Origin: Lachnospiraceae bacterium
Lineage (GTDB): Bacteria > Bacillota > Clostridia > Lachnospirales > Lachnospiraceae
Direction: 5' to 3'
Assembly (NCBI GenBank): GCA_910575105.1
Contig: CAJTDK010000003.1
Span: forward strand, 124,001 to 188,000
DNA: 64,000 nt
The notes beneath the pieces were generated by a model. The model was not told the origin of the DNA and searched no databases. It saw only the letters and a list, made by a program, of their open reading frames with translations. A program made the translations under genes and the position numbers. The first letter of the stretch is position 1; each line of letters starts with the position of its first letter. Of the stretch, positions 1 through 8,477 are shown piece after piece.

Positions 1-849
1 AATGGCATAAGGATATTTTTTTCCCCATTTTTCTTTGATGATATCCAATTCTGTCAGTGCCGCTGATTCCGTTGGCGCGTTGTAGACAGCTTTGAAGTCT
101 GTAGAAAACTTCTTCAAATCATTATAGTTGATATACTTGAAAGAATTCCTCAGCATATGGATCACGCATCTTTGTATTTCTGCCTGCGGATATACTGCCT
201 GTATCGCTTCTTTAAAGCCGGGCAGGCCATCTACGCAGAAAAACAGTACGTCTTTTACTCCACGGTTTTTCAAATCGTTTAACATGCCAAGCCAGAACTT
301 GCTGGTTTCATTTGCGCCTACCGTGATGCTCAGAATGTCCTTATACCCTTCAACAGTAACGCCTAATACCACATAAGCAGCACGGTTCAAGATCCGGCCA
401 TCTTCCCGCACTTTATAGTGGATACAATCCATGAACACAAAAGGATAAATTGGATTCAAAGGGCGGGACTGCCACTCTTTTACCTGGGGGAGGATCTTAT
501 CTGTGATTTTGCTTACCATTTCTGCAGATACTTCAATTCCAGAAATATCCCTCTGATACTTGGAAATGAGTTTTGGCTCAAATTCGCCATTTCTATCTCT
601 GGGGACATCAATCTGGAACTCACCATACTGACTTTTAAGAGTCTTGGGAGAGTGTCCATTTCTCTTATTGTCTGTCAGTAAATCACCTTTTTGATTTTTC
701 TCATATCCCAGAGTAGCATCCAGTTCTGCCTCCATAAGCTCCTGAAGGATGTCTTTGAAACTTTCTTTGAGAAGAGAATAAACATCTGCCACGCTGCTAA
801 TGTTATTTTGTGAAATAATTTGTCGAATTTGCTCCTTTGCAACTGCCAT
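1..849 (-). CDS. IS256-family (mutator type) transposase, C-terminus cut by window edge
   Basis: A DDE transposase that would move the surrounding element. I translated the minus strand from the ATG at 849-847, which is preceded by AAAGGAG. It stays open for 283 codons to the window edge, with no stop. Family motifs seen are VPRDRNGEFEP in the N-terminal third, a first catalytic Asp in the FMDCIHYKVR segment, a second Asp in CVDGLPGF, and the CVIH motif followed by MLRNSFKYI. The third catalytic residue (Glu) would lie outside the window. IS256 transposases are usually about 390-410 residues, so roughly 70% is present and it appears intact here. Confidence 0.9.
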   Translation of the reverse strand, partial: MAVAKEQIRQIISQNNISSVADVYSLLKESFKDILQELMEAELDATLGYEKNQKGDLLTDNKRNGHSPKTLKSQYGEFQIDVPRDRNGEFEPKLISKYQRDISGIEVSAEMVSKITDKILPQVKEWQSRPLNPIYPFVFMDCIHYKVREDGRILNRAAYVVLGVTVEGYKDILSITVGANETSKFWLGMLNDLKNRGVKDVLFFCVDGLPGFKEAIQAVYPQAEIQRCVIHMLRNSFKYINYNDLKKFSTDFKAVYNAPTESAALTELDIIKEKWGKKYPYAI

Positions 850-866
850 AAAAATACTCCTTTTCA

Positions 867-894
867 GTAAGAATTGTCATATCTTAATTCTTAC
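867..894 (-). promoter_or_regulatory. 9-bp inverted repeat in transposase leader
   Basis: GTAAGAATT (867-875) and AATTCTTAC (886-894) are perfect complements separated by 10 nt, just upstream of the transposase ribosome binding site. As RNA this would be a hairpin ahead of the start. Such leader hairpins in other IS elements limit translation from read-through transcripts. That role here is inference. Confidence 0.45.
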
Positions 895-942
895 CAAAAA
901 GGAGCCATTTTTAACCAAAGACACAAACTATTTTACACTACC

Positions 943-1090
943 TTCACAATTGTTCCTGGTCTCGTTCACGTATTTCCATTTTTATTCTTAATATAGCCAA
1001 ACATTGCCGCAATCTCCGTTACCGGATTGAGTGGATTATACAAAATTTCCTTCCCCATAAGCAGGATTGCATATATCATCTTTCTTAGCT
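943..1090 (-). pseudogene. Remnant of AAA-ATPase/PD-(D/E)XK gene, interrupted by the IS
   Basis: The minus-strand translation reads KELRKMIYAILLMGKEILYN and continues to MFGYIKNKNGNT before a TGA at 968-966. This aligns closely with the intact ATPase at 36160-37764 (LKKMLYVILFQGERIAYN continuing to MFGYAVNDNGSV). Only about 40 residues survive, between the end of the next gene and the IS boundary. A shifted frame up to 943 hints at a few more codons (NETR). It is a third member, now dead, of the ATPase family found intact at 36-39.6 kb. Confidence 0.65.
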
Positions 1091-1104
1091 CCTTGAAACA
1101 AGAA

Positions 1105-2046
1105 TCAGGGAGCTTCAACCTTCCCTGCAAAGTACTCGCCAATCCTAGCTATAAATCCCAGAACCTCTTCCCGCATCTCCCCTGGAAATGAATCCAGCAC
1201 CGGAGCTGTCTCAAAGCTCAACACCTGATCAAAATGGATACCGCGCAGCCCGCGCATGAACCCGTCCCAATCTGTGGACGTCTTATTTTCCCTCGTTTTT
1301 GTAAAGGTAAACGGAAGCTGATGAAGGTCGGCAATTCCGTCATTATCATGGATATGGAGAACCTTAAGGCGCGCGCCGAGCGTCCTGATAAAGTCTTCCA
1401 TATCTATCCCAACCAGATTCGCGTGTCCCGTATCAAAACAGAACCCCAAAACCTCCGCCTGATGTCTTTCATTAAACCTGTCTATCCTCTCCGCCGCCTT
1501 TCTCCCGTTGCAGCACGGACCTTCAACGAGATGCCCGCCGATGCTGGTGTAAAGATTCTCAATACAAATCGTAATCCCAAGCTCCCTTGCCAACGGAGCA
1601 ATGGAATCCAAAAACCGTTCCGTCTCCCGCCACTCCAGCTCCTCCGAGCCAAGAAAATGGGACAGCTTAAATCCATGCACTACAATATACGGGCACTCGA
1701 AAAAAGCGCAGAGCCTCATACTCTTAGGCGTTACCACATTCCACAGATATTCATTCAATTCCCGGCTACCGCGCAGAACATACATCGGATAGGGCATATG
1801 CATCTGGTGAATCATAATCCCTGTTTCCTTCGCCGCAGTTTTGTGCCTCCGGAAAAAATCTTCCAGTTCTGCAACCGACTGACTGAAAAAATCATTCCTG
1901 GCATCCTCGTACAGCATGCGATTGGTCAAATATCCATTAAGACTGAAATCTACACATGTGAATCCAGCTCTTTTAAGTAATTCAAATCCTTTCTTCGGCG
2001 TTTCATCATTGATTACGCCTTTGGTCTGTACTCCTGTCTTTAACAT
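1105..2046 (-). CDS. Sugar phosphate isomerase/epimerase-like TIM-barrel protein
   Basis: 313 residues of the xylose-isomerase-like TIM-barrel family (AP endonuclease 2 superfamily), which isomerise or epimerise sugars or inositols with a divalent metal. The expected ligands are visible: Glu in CIENLY, Asp and His in CFDTGHAN, His in VLHIHDND, and a late Glu in VLSFETAP. The start is an ATG preceded by GGGAG. It is the last complete gene of the long minus-strand glycan cluster. Its substrate cannot be read from the sequence. Its paralogue at 3402-4712 has lost several of these ligands, so this copy is probably the active one. Confidence 0.8.
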   Translation of the reverse strand: MLKTGVQTKGVINDETPKKGFELLKRAGFTCVDFSLNGYLTNRMLYEDARNDFFSQSVAELEDFFRRHKTAAKETGIMIHQMHMPYPMYVLRGSRELNEYLWNVVTPKSMRLCAFFECPYIVVHGFKLSHFLGSEELEWRETERFLDSIAPLARELGITICIENLYTSIGGHLVEGPCCNGRKAAERIDRFNERHQAEVLGFCFDTGHANLVGIDMEDFIRTLGARLKVLHIHDNDGIADLHQLPFTFTKTRENKTSTDWDGFMRGLRGIHFDQVLSFETAPVLDSFPGEMREEVLGFIARIGEYFAGKVEAP

Positions 2047-2076
2047 CTCTTTGCATCTCCCGATTTAAAATATCAA

Positions 2077-2622
2077 TCATAAAGGAAATCTTCCCTTCAG
2101 ATATGAAAGCGTTGTATCAGGCACCAACTCCTGTATCAATTCCCAGTCTCTGCTTTCTAACAATTTTCTTACCCTGCTGGCAGAAATCACTTCTCAATTC
2201 TTCTCAATTCTAGATACTTCTTCAAACCGTATGCCATGCTGTGAAAGAATTGCCTCCATTGTCCGGTTGTACTGGTTCGTTACGGTATCAAGCGGCTCTG
2301 TCCCCGCAAACCGCACCTTAATATTGGCCACCGGAACAAGCTCATTCACGAAAAGCGTAATATCCTCTGAACTGTCTACAAAAATACTCCGAAAAAGTCA
2401 ATGATGAAAGGATAAATTCCCCGCTGCCCGTCACACAGACATTTTCTAAATCGCTGCATCCTTCCTGTACAAGGCTGAGCCTATCCTCAAACAGAAAATA
2501 GGACTTGTCCTCCTGCACGACAAACACAATCAACATATCACATTTTTCTGCGCATGTTTCAATTAAATACCGATGCCCCAGAGTAAACGGATTACAATTC
2601 ATGACTATTGCTGTATCCGATT
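2077..2622 (-). pseudogene. Broken CitC-like nucleotidyltransferase C-terminal domain
   Basis: The reading begins AIVMNCNPFTLGHRYLIE, as in the C-terminal domain of the intact 629-residue protein at 12680-14569. It follows that protein to LTFSEYF, then shifts frame near 2379-2385, where about eight residues are missing. It continues in another frame (FAGTEPLDTVTNQYN, then an in-frame TGA within SRIEKN*EVISASRV) to a natural stop at 2077. The TLGH nucleotide-binding motif survives, but the gene has no proper 5' part, one frameshift and one internal stop. It is a decayed paralogue fragment, not a functional gene. Confidence 0.8.
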
Positions 2623-3369
2623 ATACTTTGAAAACTAGTCGGATACAGCACCACCCTATCATTTTCTTTGTCATAAATGACAAAAGAAAGCCCTCTTCTC
2701 TTGACTGCTCTTTCCTTTCCATTAATTGTCACACTGCACATACGCGGAGAATCAACTTTCTGCATCCCCGCACTTTTAACGAAAACTTCTGCATTTCCCA
2801 ATGTAACGGTCATGCTGACAGAATGCGTATCCAAAATCTTTTCATCTATCTGCCCCCTCTCTATTACAGCACAGTAAGATGCTCCCCACTTATTACTGAG
2901 ATTTGTTCCACTCTCTAACATTCTAAGCTTTTCGCCCAGCTCGTTCGTAAACCTTTGGCTTCCGCAAGGAGTATCCATCGATGTAATAATAATGCTATAT
3001 CCATCTTTCACAGCCTGAAAAAGCAAATCAATATAACGTGAAAAATTCGTTTCTTCACGAAACTCTTCTATGTTGGTGCGCTCAATGCTAATATTATTCA
3101 GTCTCTCTTTCATACAATTGACTTGCTCTGACAGCTCTATGCATTCGCTCCCGGAAGACAGCATGCTGCCTAACTGCTTTAATGCGGCTGCCAGCTGATC
3201 GGCGTTTGCAATCCCCTCTACATATTGCATAATCATATCTACATAAAATATCATATCTGAAATAAGTTTTTTCTTTTTCATCAACCGCATTCATATTCGT
3301 TAATATGTCTACTGCCTCCTGCGGCGTGTTTAACAACTCATATATCTTATAATATTGCCGCTTTCTCAT
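2592..3369 (-). pseudogene. Truncated ILEI-like (interleukin-like EMT inducer) domain protein with frameshift
   Basis: A 5' segment (ATG at 3369, MRKRQYYKIYELLNTPQEA) and a downstream segment in another frame (LISDMIFYVDMIMQYVEG to the stop at 2592) are joined by removing one A from the A6 run at 3267-3272. The product would be about 258 residues. The second half matches the ILEI/FAM3-like fold as I know it: KDGYSIIITSMDTPCGS followed by ASYCAVIERG, then the start of a second copy, CSVTINGKE and RGLSFVIYD. That copy stops abruptly after YPTSFQ, where the CitC-like fragment begins. Such domains occur in glycan-cluster proteins of Clostridia. Family assignment is by motif resemblance only. Confidence 0.55.
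2610..2649. repeat. 11-bp perfect inverted repeat at a gene-fusion junction
   Basis: GCTGTATCCGA (2610-2620) and TCGGATACAGC (2639-2649) are perfect complements with an 18-nt loop. They lie exactly where the truncated ILEI-like gene meets the CitC-like fragment, so they may mark the recombination or inversion joint. Confidence 0.6.
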
Positions 3370-3401
3370 AAGCTTCCTTCCTGTCCCACTTCAGCATTAC
3401 A

Positions 3402-4712
3402 TCATTCTTCTGATTTCATCTCTTTCATCTCAAGCCGGTCAAAGTAAAAAGAAGGCATATACTCATCATTAAAATATTCTATTGGATTGTCAATTCCCAT
3501 CTCAAGTAACTGTTCCCTAATCTCACAGTAATAGATATTACAGATAAATATCGCACAATCCTCCGGCAATTCTTTCAGACTTTCCGGATTTTTCACCATA
3601 ACACCGCAAAACTCTGTACCCCATACAGACTTGTCATTGTCACAAGTATAAAAGGGCGGATATTTTTCACCATAGCATTTCATATAATTCCGGCACATAT
3701 TTCCTGCACCGAAAAGGACTCTCGATGAGTATTTCTTTAATCTTGTCTCTATCTCTATCTGCCATTTCAAAAAATCTGCTATCTTTTTGGACAGCCGCAG
3801 GATTTCAGGGCGGAGAAGATGCGAAAACGCTGCGGCAGTATCCCTGATATCCATGATCAACTCACCGTCAAATCCAATCTCCCGCAAGCCCCGGATCAGG
3901 TTCAGCCAATCTGTCTGTGACTCCCCCCGATATACACTGGTAAAGGGAAGCATCGCACTTTCCTGGTTCCCGTTGCAGTCTCTCATGATCACAGCTTTAA
4001 GCCTGTCCCCAAGCCCTATGATGAAGTCATACATATTCTGCCCGCATAAGCTGCACACTCCGACATCCACGCAAAAGCCGAAACGTTCCTCTCCCGCCGC
4101 CTCATTCAGCCGGTCTACCCAATCCACGGCCTCTTCCGCCATGGCACAAATGCCGCGGACTAGATGCCCGTTTATGTCCTTACATTGATTCTCCAACAGG
4201 ATACGGACATCCTGCTCTTTGGCCAGCTTTGCCAGCTCAAGATAAAAAGCTTTATTGCACTCCCATATGTCCGCGGGTGCTATTCCTGCAAATAAGGGAC
4301 GTACTACCAGATTCTTACACCTTGCCAGACCACACAGCTTTATACTTTCCTTTGCCAGATGAAGCAGCAGTCCATTCAAATCCGCATGCTTTGTATCTCT
4401 TGGCAAATAGGGGGCATATGCTGCCGGCGTATGTATTCCCTGGATTTTGCACTGCTCTAATAGCGGCAGCATTGCTTCATTCATCTTTTCCGGATTCTCA
4501 AAGATCTTTAGCCTGTCCGTCTTTTCTTCTGCCGCTTTTTTTCTTCCTATCCGCTCTAACTCTCCGGAGGTACAGCATAGCGAAAAATCTAATAAAATAT
4601 TCTTATATCCTGCCAAAGATATATTGCGAAGACCTTTATAAGGATTTTTTATGCCTACGATATTTGACGGCACGCATAATAGATTCAACTTTTTCTCCTC
4701 CAGATTAACCAT
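3402..4712 (-). CDS. TIM-barrel isomerase-like protein fused to Rossmann-like module (probable pseudoenzyme barrel)
   Basis: 436 residues. Residues 1 to about 320 are a TIM barrel homologous to the 1105-2046 product. They retain Glu in LLENQC and Asp in CVDVG, but DTGH has become DVGV, the HIHD segment has become IMRD, and the late Glu is Asp. Most metal ligands are therefore gone, so catalysis is doubtful. Residues about 325-425 are the recurring module of this cluster: VLFGAGNMCRN, CDNDKSVWGTEF, NPESL, and then IFICNIYYCEIREQLLEMGI. The gene overlaps the upstream gene by 8 bp. It may bind rather than convert a sugar. Confidence 0.7.
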   Translation of the reverse strand: MVNLEEKKLNLLCVPSNIVGIKNPYKGLRNISLAGYKNILLDFSLCCTSGELERIGRKKAAEEKTDRLKIFENPEKMNEAMLPLLEQCKIQGIHTPAAYAPYLPRDTKHADLNGLLLHLAKESIKLCGLARCKNLVVRPLFAGIAPADIWECNKAFYLELAKLAKEQDVRILLENQCKDINGHLVRGICAMAEEAVDWVDRLNEAAGEERFGFCVDVGVCSLCGQNMYDFIIGLGDRLKAVIMRDCNGNQESAMLPFTSVYRGESQTDWLNLIRGLREIGFDGELIMDIRDTAAAFSHLLRPEILRLSKKIADFLKWQIEIETRLKKYSSRVLFGAGNMCRNYMKCYGEKYPPFYTCDNDKSVWGTEFCGVMVKNPESLKELPEDCAIFICNIYYCEIREQLLEMGIDNPIEYFNDEYMPSFYFDRLEMKEMKSEE

Positions 4713-7023
4713 TATCCTTTTTTCTGCTAATTACATCTTTAATCTCTGTCGAACTTGTCGTCTCTGTATACGGAAAAAACACCAGATCAGAACCATGCTG
4801 CTGCAAAAATACCTTTTTTGAAAGCCAGGCAGGATCATCGGCATAATCACTCCCCGAGAACTGCACATCAAAATGATACATATACCATGCATCTTCCGTA
4901 TCTGGCTTATTGGCAGGAATTTCAACTGCCTCATCTACATATTTACATGCCTCAACAATCGCAAGACGTTCATCAAAAGGAATATACGGACGCGTTTTTT
5001 TACCCCGTACTACCTGTTCGTCAGTCACTACACCAACGATTAAATAATCGCACTGCTCCTTTGCCCTCCTGAATATATTCAGATGCCCGATATGAAACAG
5101 GTCAAAAACTCCCGCCACATAACCGATATGATACTTCTTGGATATGGCATCCTTCGGAGCACATGTCTGTTTCATCGGCCGATCGTAATCAAGACGCGGA
5201 TCATATACCGAAACATTTCTAATATCCATCTCCTTCAACTGCAAAAGAACATCCTCAAAAAACTTAATGCAGATAAACACTTTAAAGGGAATTTCTATTT
5301 TCTTTAAAATTTCGGGCGAGTAGATTTCTATTCCCATCAATTTTTCTCCCCATCTGTCCCCATTATTATCAACAATCCCTGCAATATCGTAATACTTGCC
5401 AAACTGTTCAATAAACCGTTCTGCATATCTTCCGGAACCAAAAAGAAAGATTTTATTACTTCCAATTCCTTTAAAAATATTTGTGAACAGGCGCTCATAC
5501 TCTTCCTGGCTATAATCCATCCTGTGTCTGTTGGAAATCATCGCCTTATAATCCCTTCGGCGCTGCTTATGATATCCCAACAATTCCTTTTCCTTTCTCA
5601 ATTCCTCCAGAAATGCGTTGCCTTTCCCTCTCCATGCGTCCTGATATTCATAAAGTTTAAAATATCTTAGAATATCCTCTCGGGGATAGATCTTCTCCAG
5701 ATCAGGACTGTCCCTGTATATAAACTCTATTGTCCGGATGAAAATGGCGTTTGCCGGAAAATTTTCTATGAAAAACTCCTGGTCGAAAAATACGAATCCA
5801 TTTTCTGTATGAAAACAGTTAATGGAAACCATATCAATGTAGCCTCGTTTTAAAATCACCCCGATATTTTCTTTTTCTTCCTTTGTTCCAAACGCGCGAT
5901 TCTGCCACTGGTCAATATTAGGATCGTCTTTTTTACGTCTTTCCCAATGAGGTTCAAACTGCTTCCAGTTCACTTCTTCATAAGCAACATGTTCCGATGA
6001 AGATAAGATGATCTTCTGAAATCTTTCAAGTTCCTGCAAAAACTTCTTCCGATCGTTTCGCAGTGTTTCCCTGAAATACTCCGTAGCAATCTGACCCTCA
6101 ATATAAGGCATCACATAAGTATCGCCCTCACGCGTTCCTTCCACTACAGGAACGTCATGATTTCGCAAGTATTCCGTATTCTGAAACAGGGCATCTATTT
6201 TTTTTATCCCCTCCTTATACAAGGCTTTTCTGAACACTCTCGACGGACATTTTATTATTGTAGCCAATGCCTCCTTACGCCCCCTGTCCCCCTGCACGGT
6301 AACCTGATCAACTTCCGAAAGTACGCCATCAACAGTACATTCGATCAAAAAAGCGTTTGCCATCGGATGAAACATATGATTTTCCATCAATGTTTCATAT
6401 AATCTCTCCTCCTCCAGATACAGCGTTCCCGGGTTTTGGTATTGAGGAAATATCCTCACGTCAATTGCTTCATTTGGTATGTAATCTTCTGCAATTAAGA
6501 TCTGGGGGCGCATAAGCTCCGGCATGACCGCATAAAACTTGCATTTTTTAAAGCCTGCATGCGACAGCATTTTTTCGTATTCTGCCTTTGCGTATGCACG
6601 CCCGCCATTTATCTTTTGCCGTTTCTCACTCACCTTAATATAACCATCAATCCCGTCAAGGACATGTCTCGAAAAGGAATCCTGATCACCGCAAAAATAA
6701 CGAATAGCAAGGCGGTTCTCTGCTCCTATTAACAACTTTCCCGAAGCTTTGAGCAGACTCTTCAGTCTCCTAAGCATCTCCTCCGGCATCTCGCTTCTTT
6801 CGATAATGCCTGCTGCCACAATATAATCAAATTTACCGTTGATTGTATGCAGCTGCATCGTATCTGCTTTTACCGGATCGATCCCTTTTTCTTTCATTGC
6901 ATCAAAAAGTACTTCGCATTCCAGTTTTCCGCCTGAAATGAAAAGTACTTTTGAATCCTTCTGAAATTCATACCAACTAATAAGTGCTTTGGGTAAGTCC
7001 TTTATGATTACATCTGAAGCCAT
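4705..7023 (-). CDS. Four-part protein: methyltransferase-like, kinase-like, Rossmann-like module, cytidylyltransferase
   Basis: 772 residues, ATG preceded by GGAGG. The N-terminal part (about 24-150) looks like a class I methyltransferase (KVLFISGG, FDYIVAAGIIERSEMPEEM). Residues about 250-470 resemble an aminoglycoside-phosphotransferase-type kinase (VFRKALYKEG, YVMPYIEG, and ENGFVFFDQEF as the metal-binding segment). The shared module follows from 523 (IFLFGSGRYAERF, VDNNGDRWGEKL, YSPEIL). From about 632 comes a CTP:phosphoalcohol cytidylyltransferase (GVFDLFHIGHLN near 640, TSSTEIK at the end). It could phosphorylate and CDP-activate a small alcohol for transfer to a glycan. The substrate is unknown, and the kinase call is by pattern only. 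Confidence 0.7.
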   Translation of the reverse strand: MASDVIIKDLPKALISWYEFQKDSKVLFISGGKLECEVLFDAMKEKGIDPVKADTMQLHTINGKFDYIVAAGIIERSEMPEEMLRRLKSLLKASGKLLIGAENRLAIRYFCGDQDSFSRHVLDGIDGYIKVSEKRQKINGGRAYAKAEYEKMLSHAGFKKCKFYAVMPELMRPQILIAEDYIPNEAIDVRIFPQYQNPGTLYLEEERLYETLMENHMFHPMANAFLIECTVDGVLSEVDQVTVQGDRGRKEALATIIKCPSRVFRKALYKEGIKKIDALFQNTEYLRNHDVPVVEGTREGDTYVMPYIEGQIATEYFRETLRNDRKKFLQELERFQKIILSSSEHVAYEEVNWKQFEPHWERRKKDDPNIDQWQNRAFGTKEEKENIGVILKRGYIDMVSINCFHTENGFVFFDQEFFIENFPANAIFIRTIEFIYRDSPDLEKIYPREDILRYFKLYEYQDAWRGKGNAFLEELRKEKELLGYHKQRRRDYKAMISNRHRMDYSQEEYERLFTNIFKGIGSNKIFLFGSGRYAERFIEQFGKYYDIAGIVDNNGDRWGEKLMGIEIYSPEILKKIEIPFKVFICIKFFEDVLLQLKEMDIRNVSVYDPRLDYDRPMKQTCAPKDAISKKYHIGYVAGVFDLFHIGHLNIFRRAKEQCDYLIVGVVTDEQVVRGKKTRPYIPFDERLAIVEACKYVDEAVEIPANKPDTEDAWYMYHFDVQFSGSDYADDPAWLSKKVFLQQHGSDLVFFPYTETTSSTEIKDVISRKKDNG

Positions 7024-7050
7024 CTGAAAACCTCCGTATATCTTCCCGTA

Positions 7051-7539
7051 TTATTTACCTAACCCATATAATATATCTTTGAGCGATACAATCGGAAACG
7101 TAATCTTATCCTTTAAATTGTTAGATATTTCATTAAAATAATATACTGCTGTAACAATCATCGCATCTGTCTCCGGCAAATCATCTTCTGGCGAATATAC
7201 TTCTATATCAGAATAAATAGCCATTGCATTTCTATCAACAGCATATTTAATCTCAACATCACAGTCTTTCAGCTCTTCCAATAAACATCTCCCCACATGA
7301 CTTAATCCATAAACGGCGACTGATTTATAACCTCTTTTTTCTAAATATTCTTTGATGTGTCTGCCTTCTTGTTTTGTTTTCATCCACTTATTCATAAGTA
7401 AAAATAAGTCAAGATTTTTATCCGTTAATTCTCTACAGTTATCTATTGCCTTGCATGTAATCTTTTCCATTACTGCCGCCCCACCAACAGTACCAATAAA
7501 CACGCCTAACATCACTGATAAAAAATTGTTTTGTTTCAT
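7051..7539 (-). CDS. Stand-alone Rossmann-like module with N-terminal membrane segment
   Basis: 162 residues, ATG preceded by AGGAG. Residues about 5-25 (FLSVMLGVFIGTVGGAAVM) form a hydrophobic segment able to anchor the protein. A helical linker (LFLLMNKWMKTKQEGRHIKEY) leads to the cluster's shared module: VAVYGLSHVGRCLLEEL, VDRNA, YSPEDDLPETDAMIVTAVY. The linker plus module closely resembles the C-terminus of the glycosyltransferase at 14590 (LLDKWM, SIIIYGMGKM). With no catalytic domain attached, it may act as a membrane tether or organiser. No function is established. Confidence 0.65.
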   Translation of the reverse strand: MKQNNFLSVMLGVFIGTVGGAAVMEKITCKAIDNCRELTDKNLDLFLLMNKWMKTKQEGRHIKEYLEKRGYKSVAVYGLSHVGRCLLEELKDCDVEIKYAVDRNAMAIYSDIEVYSPEDDLPETDAMIVTAVYYFNEISNNLKDKITFPIVSLKDILYGLGK

Positions 7540-7548
7540 GTTGTACTC

Positions 7549-8193
7549 CTACTTTTTTTCTTCAAAATTCTTATCTCTTTTACAAATCTGCCAATATTCA
7601 ATATATCTTTTTGCACCATGAGCACACGGAATACCATTGCTTCTTCTGGCAAGTTTATATCTGCCGCTAAACAAATTTTCTCCATCATGGGAATACACAT
7701 ACTCAGTACCTTCATTATTTGTAAATGTATCCAGCACAAACAATTTAACACGATTTTTCTCTAATACAGTATCCATTTCTTTTTTTAATTTTTCATACGA
7801 AATCATATGAATAAAATTTAACATAATCAGGCAATTGATATCTCCACAATCAATATCCGCAAATGACCCTTTACGGAATATGACCTTTGGGCACAGAAAA
7901 GCTCCCGCTTTCAATGTTTCTGTAGATATGTCATAACCTATTTTTCCGTATCTCCATTTTACACCTCCGATAATTTCACCCAACCCACATCCTACTTCTA
8001 CAAACGGCATATATTGGGGAAATTTATTCTTGCTAATCAGTTTATTGAGTGTCCGAACAACTTCCAAACCATAAGGTCTGTCATTAATTGGTGTAAGATG
8101 CCATGACCCGAAGTTATAATATCTCTGTAGCATTTGATAAATTTTCTTTTTTATTCTCCCTGCTTTCTTACTTTCAATCCACCATTGTCTCAT
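7549..8193 (-). CDS. Class I SAM-dependent methyltransferase
   Basis: 214 residues. The SAM-binding glycine motif is visible as FVEVGCGLGEIIGG, followed by IGYDIS and, further on, CLIMLNFIHMIS, the pattern of a Rossmann-fold methyltransferase. The acceptor is likely a sugar or phosphoalcohol, judging from the surrounding glycan genes, but this is inference. The start is weakly supported (GGAG 13 nt upstream). The preceding 280 bp are degenerate coding sequence, so the gene may have lost an upstream partner. Confidence 0.75.
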   Translation of the reverse strand: MRQWWIESKKAGRIKKKIYQMLQRYYNFGSWHLTPINDRPYGLEVVRTLNKLISKNKFPQYMPFVEVGCGLGEIIGGVKWRYGKIGYDISTETLKAGAFLCPKVIFRKGSFADIDCGDINCLIMLNFIHMISYEKLKKEMDTVLEKNRVKLFVLDTFTNNEGTEYVYSHDGENLFSGRYKLARRSNGIPCAHGAKRYIEYWQICKRDKNFEEKK

Positions 8194-8203
8194 ATCTTAT
8201 AAC

Positions 8204-8477
8204 TCTCCATATATTTCATACATTCTTTCTATCCCTACAATAATACCATACCGCCCATGCTACCCAAACTGTTCCAGCTTTGTTGAATCCAGCACCACGT
8301 ATTCGATAGGTGTATGTTCTTTTTTCTCATTTTTATTGGAATTTCTCACAACACAGAACACCCCGGCCTTTCTTGCCAATATATCTGCAAATCCCGCAAT
8401 CGTTACTCTCGAAGATGGATGTTTCTTTCAATGCATTTCTCAAATCATCTCTATATGTCTCAATTCGCAGATACATA
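8204..8477 (-). pseudogene. Degenerate coding remnant, family not recognised
   Basis: No intact reading frame is present, but segments in two frames read like protein: MYLRIETYRDDLRNALKETS, then VTIAGFADILARKAG continuing to EYVVLDSTKLEQFG, ending at a stop, with RYGIIVGIERMYEIYGEL after it. The pieces are collinear on the minus strand and interrupted by a frameshift and a stop. I cannot assign a family. It sits between the methyltransferase and the TarI/IspD-like gene and probably once encoded part of the cluster. Confidence 0.4.

Larger units (their letters stand above)
1..942 (-). mobile_element. IS256-family insertion sequence, partial (one end in window)
   Basis: This is the transposase gene plus the terminal sequence on its 5' side. 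The element runs off the left edge, so only one end is visible. The outer boundary is placed near 942, after an AC-rich end (about 911-942, finishing ttttacactacc) that resembles IS256-family terminal repeats. The matching inverted repeat and target duplication cannot be checked because the other end is outside. Sequence beyond 942 is the remnant of an AAA-ATPase gene, which suggests the element inserted into that gene. Confidence 0.75.

Noticed and set aside
1234-1980. 248-codon open frame on the plus strand
   Set aside because: It is antisense to the TIM-barrel gene, has no recognisable domain or ribosome site, and the minus-strand frame has clear metal-ligand motifs.
2191-2210. Perfect 10-bp tandem repeat ttctcaattc inside the CitC-like pseudogene
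   Set aside because: The reading frame and spacing to the intact paralogue are continuous across it, so it did not cause the frameshift; only an in-frame stop lies there. It is too short to call a repeat element.
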